Origin: Kordia jejudonensis
Lineage (GTDB): Bacteria; Bacteroidota; Bacteroidia; Flavobacteriales; Flavobacteriaceae
DNA length: 64,000 nt
Reading direction: 5' to 3'
Assembly (NCBI RefSeq): GCF_001005315.1
Contig: NZ_LBMG01000037.1
Location: forward strand, 1-64,000
Shown here in pieces: positions 62,014 to 64,000 of this stretch (within the stretch, counting starts at the first letter, position 1; every line of letters starts with the position of its first letter). The translations under genes were made by a program, and so were the position numbers. The notes beneath the pieces are model-generated. The model was not told the origin of the DNA. It saw only the letters and a list, made by a program, of their open reading frames with translations, and made no database searches.

Positions 62014-63675
62014 CTATTTCGTGTACTTCCGTTTTCTAATGTAGGCAAAAGCGAACCCGAAAATAGCAAGGATTACTAGCGGAAGTCCAATGTTTATAGC
62101 TTGCCAAAACGTTTTTTCTTCCAGTACTTTTTCAGTATCCAAGAACGCTAATTTTAATTCTTTAGATCGAATGTTTATAAGTCCGTTGTTGTCTAAAAGG
62201 TAATTTACTGAATTTAGTAAGAATTCTTTGTTTCCATATTGGCGTTTTGTGGCAATATCAAAACCGAGTTCTTGTGGTCGTCCACGTGTCACTTGATTTT
62301 TAATTACATCGCCGTCAGCAATTACTAACATTTTAGAGATTCCTTCATCTTTTGGAGTTTCCAATTGAAAAGGTTTGATTCTTTTTGTATACATAGAGGT
62401 AAAAGTACCTTCTACTAAAACTGCTAAATTCTGATTTCCTTTGCCTTGGTAGGTTTCGGTTTTTGGTTCATTTTCAATGACAGACAATGAAATTGGTTTT
62501 GGCACACCTTCAAGCTTCGACAATGGCGAACTTTTTAGTAAGATTGTCTTTTCAGTACTACTTTTTAAGGTATCAATCTGATTGGCAAATTCGAACTTCA
62601 CCAAATTTGTATTGTTTGTAATCGGATGATTTAACGTAGGATTTACCAAAGGATTGTATCGCCACTGAATTGGTAAAAACTGCGTGTCATTTCCTTCGCC
62701 AACTGCCATCATGATAGGTGCGCATTGTACATCATTTACCAATTTTGAATTGATTCGAATTCCATATTGAAAAAATAAATCGCGCAAACGTAGAACTCTA
62801 GGAAATGCTAAGGTTTCGCCATTTGCACTATACAAACTGTCCATTTCGGCTTGAACATTGTCAACCAACCATAAGGATTTTCCACCATTTAAGGTATATT
62901 GATCTAAAATGTATTTTTCTTCATCTGTAAAGGCTTTTGTTGGTTTTGGAACAATTGCCAAATCGAAACGCTGTAGGTTTTCCAATGATTTTTCAGGATT
63001 GTCTGGAAATGCTGTTAAATCGAAAGGAGCAATTTTGTAATAGTCTTTTAAGGTTTGCAAAAAACTTGTAATGTACACATCTTCCAATTCGCCATGACCT
63101 CTAAGAATCGCAATGGTTTGTTTTTCCATCAACGTAAGTTTGGTAAAAGCATCTGTAAAGGCATATTCTAAATGTTGTACGGAACTTGCTATTTTTTCAC
63201 TTTCAGAACTTGCCAAATTGTTTTTGTACAGAGGAATTTTGACTGATTTGTTGTTGTGCGTTGCTATTGCCCACGGAAATACACGTTCTCGTGAAATTTT
63301 ATTGGTGGCTTCTTCTGTAATGTATTTTGGTTGAATGCCAACAAGATTGATTAAATATTCTTCTGCGCCTTCTTCAATTGGATCAATAAATTTATATTTT
63401 ATGTTTGAATTGTACGCGGCAAATTCTTCCAATAATTGTTCGGTTTCTGTTGCCAAACGTTTGTAATCTGAAGGAAAATCGCCTTTCAGAAATACATCTA
63501 TTATAATAGGAGAATTAACACTTGTAATGGTGTTTTTGGAAGCTTCAGAAAGTGTATACCGTTTGTCTTGTGTTAAATCGAAACGTGTAAATACACTACT
63601 TGCAATGGCATTCACGATAATGAGTACTACGACAAGTAGCAAAATTTTTGTGCTAGTATTGAGTTGTTTCTTCAA
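62014..63675 (-). CDS. gldG: Gliding motility ABC transporter-associated protein GldG
   Basis: A 553-residue component of the GldA-GldF-GldG ABC system needed for gliding in several Bacteroidetes. An N-terminal membrane helix (TKILLLVVVLIIVNAIASSVF) is followed by RFDLTQDKRYTLSEASKNTI, the start typical of this family. A large extracytoplasmic ABC-type uncharacterised domain contains TIAILRGHGELED and LDQYTLNGGKSLWLVDNV, and a C-terminal helix with RKRKYTK anchors the protein. The gldF gene ends only two bases upstream, so the two form an operon. Confidence 0.95.
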   Translation of the reverse strand: MKKQLNTSTKILLLVVVLIIVNAIASSVFTRFDLTQDKRYTLSEASKNTITSVNSPIIIDVFLKGDFPSDYKRLATETEQLLEEFAAYNSNIKYKFIDPIEEGAEEYLINLVGIQPKYITEEATNKISRERVFPWAIATHNNKSVKIPLYKNNLASSESEKIASSVQHLEYAFTDAFTKLTLMEKQTIAILRGHGELEDVYITSFLQTLKDYYKIAPFDLTAFPDNPEKSLENLQRFDLAIVPKPTKAFTDEEKYILDQYTLNGGKSLWLVDNVQAEMDSLYSANGETLAFPRVLRLRDLFFQYGIRINSKLVNDVQCAPIMMAVGEGNDTQFLPIQWRYNPLVNPTLNHPITNNTNLVKFEFANQIDTLKSSTEKTILLKSSPLSKLEGVPKPISLSVIENEPKTETYQGKGNQNLAVLVEGTFTSMYTKRIKPFQLETPKDEGISKMLVIADGDVIKNQVTRGRPQELGFDIATKRQYGNKEFLLNSVNYLLDNNGLINIRSKELKLAFLDTEKVLEEKTFWQAINIGLPLVILAIFGFAFAYIRKRKYTK

Positions 63676-63677
63676 GC

Positions 63678-64000
63678 TTATCGTTTTTTTAATTGTACTA
63701 CAGTTAAGAATAAAAAGAAGATTGTTACACTTACAAAATAAACAACATCTCGTGTATCAATAACGCCACGCGCAATGCTGTCAAAATGTGTTTTCATTCC
63801 CAAACCATCAATGTTTTCATTAATATTTCTAAATATATCAGCATTCCCAAGACTATCCATTCCAATGGTTGTGACTAAATTATTAAATCCTGTAGAGAAA
63901 TCTATAGAGGATAATCCATCAAATCCATAAAACATGAAAAAGCAGATAAAAACAGATATTAAAAATGCCACAATTTGATTCTGCGAAAGCGTAGATGTAA
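63678..64000 (-). CDS. gldF: Gliding motility ABC transporter permease GldF, C-terminal part
   Basis: Only the end of the gene is in the window; the frame is open to base 64000 and continues beyond. The visible residues read STLSQNQIVAFLISVFICFFMFYG, a loop with THFDSIARGVIDTRDVVYFVSV, and the last helix TIFFLFLTVVQLKKR, which fit the permease subunit GldF. It is directly followed by gldG in the same operon. Confidence 0.9.
   Translation of the reverse strand, partial: TSTLSQNQIVAFLISVFICFFMFYGFDGLSSIDFSTGFNNLVTTIGMDSLGNADIFRNINENIDGLGMKTHFDSIARGVIDTRDVVYFVSVTIFFLFLTVVQLKKR

Overview
The window looks like chromosomal DNA of a marine member of the Flavobacteriaceae. Evidence: it is AT-rich; it carries gliding genes gldG and gldF, type IX secretion (Por/T9SS) C-terminal sorting domains, SusC/SusD pairs and flavobacterial intergenic repeat families. 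A Kordia-like genus fits the small double-glycine peptide gene and the overall protein style, but I cannot prove the genus from sequence alone.

Layout. 1-2000: the end of a tyrosine recombinase, heptamer repeats and a YbdG-type mechanosensitive channel. 2072-3739: a secreted protein of unknown function. 3953-34657: one large laminarin (beta-1,3/1,6-glucan) utilization locus, all on the plus strand. It starts with a membrane-spanning propeller/Y_Y_Y/LuxR-type regulator. The first operon encodes SusC, SusD, a surface glycan-binding lipoprotein and a GH16 lipoprotein, and ends at a strong terminator. The second operon encodes a glycosidase fused to a likely outer-membrane barrel, two binding lipoproteins, GH16, a GH149-type beta-1,3-glucan phosphorylase, GH17, GH30, an MFS sugar transporter, two cytosolic GH17 enzymes and a T9SS-secreted binding protein. 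A second T9SS-secreted two-module protein and a LacI regulator follow. The two operons share an extended upstream module with three conserved blocks at identical spacing.

35.9-43 kb is mixed: a secreted endonuclease I, upp, a HAD phosphatase, two paralogous GspG-like membrane proteins flanking an unlisted 44-residue GG-leader (lanthipeptide-type) precursor, and small membrane or hypothetical proteins. 43.1-49.3 kb is a complete trans-4-hydroxyproline catabolic cluster: AraC regulator, Pyr4H2C deaminase of the DapA family, 2-oxoglutarate semialdehyde dehydrogenase, 4-hydroxyproline 2-epimerase and FAD-dependent D-hydroxyproline dehydrogenase. 49.5-57.4 kb holds a TonB receptor, a serine hydrolase, mnmE, a YfcC-type carrier and argE. 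57.4-60.1 kb is a cassette-like patch of small orphan genes, one of them bracketed by 53-bp direct repeats. 60.2-64 kb returns to core genes: DUF4870, dnaN, gldG and the end of gldF.

The laminarin locus would work as follows. Surface lipoproteins and T9SS proteins bind glucan. GH16, GH17, GH30 and the barrel-linked glycosidase trim it. SusCD imports oligomers. The inner-membrane MFS carrier delivers short sugars to the cytosol, where GH17 enzymes and the phosphorylase finish the job and save ATP as glucose 1-phosphate. With hydroxyproline use, the picture is of a bacterium feeding on algal storage glucan and hydroxyproline-rich protein.
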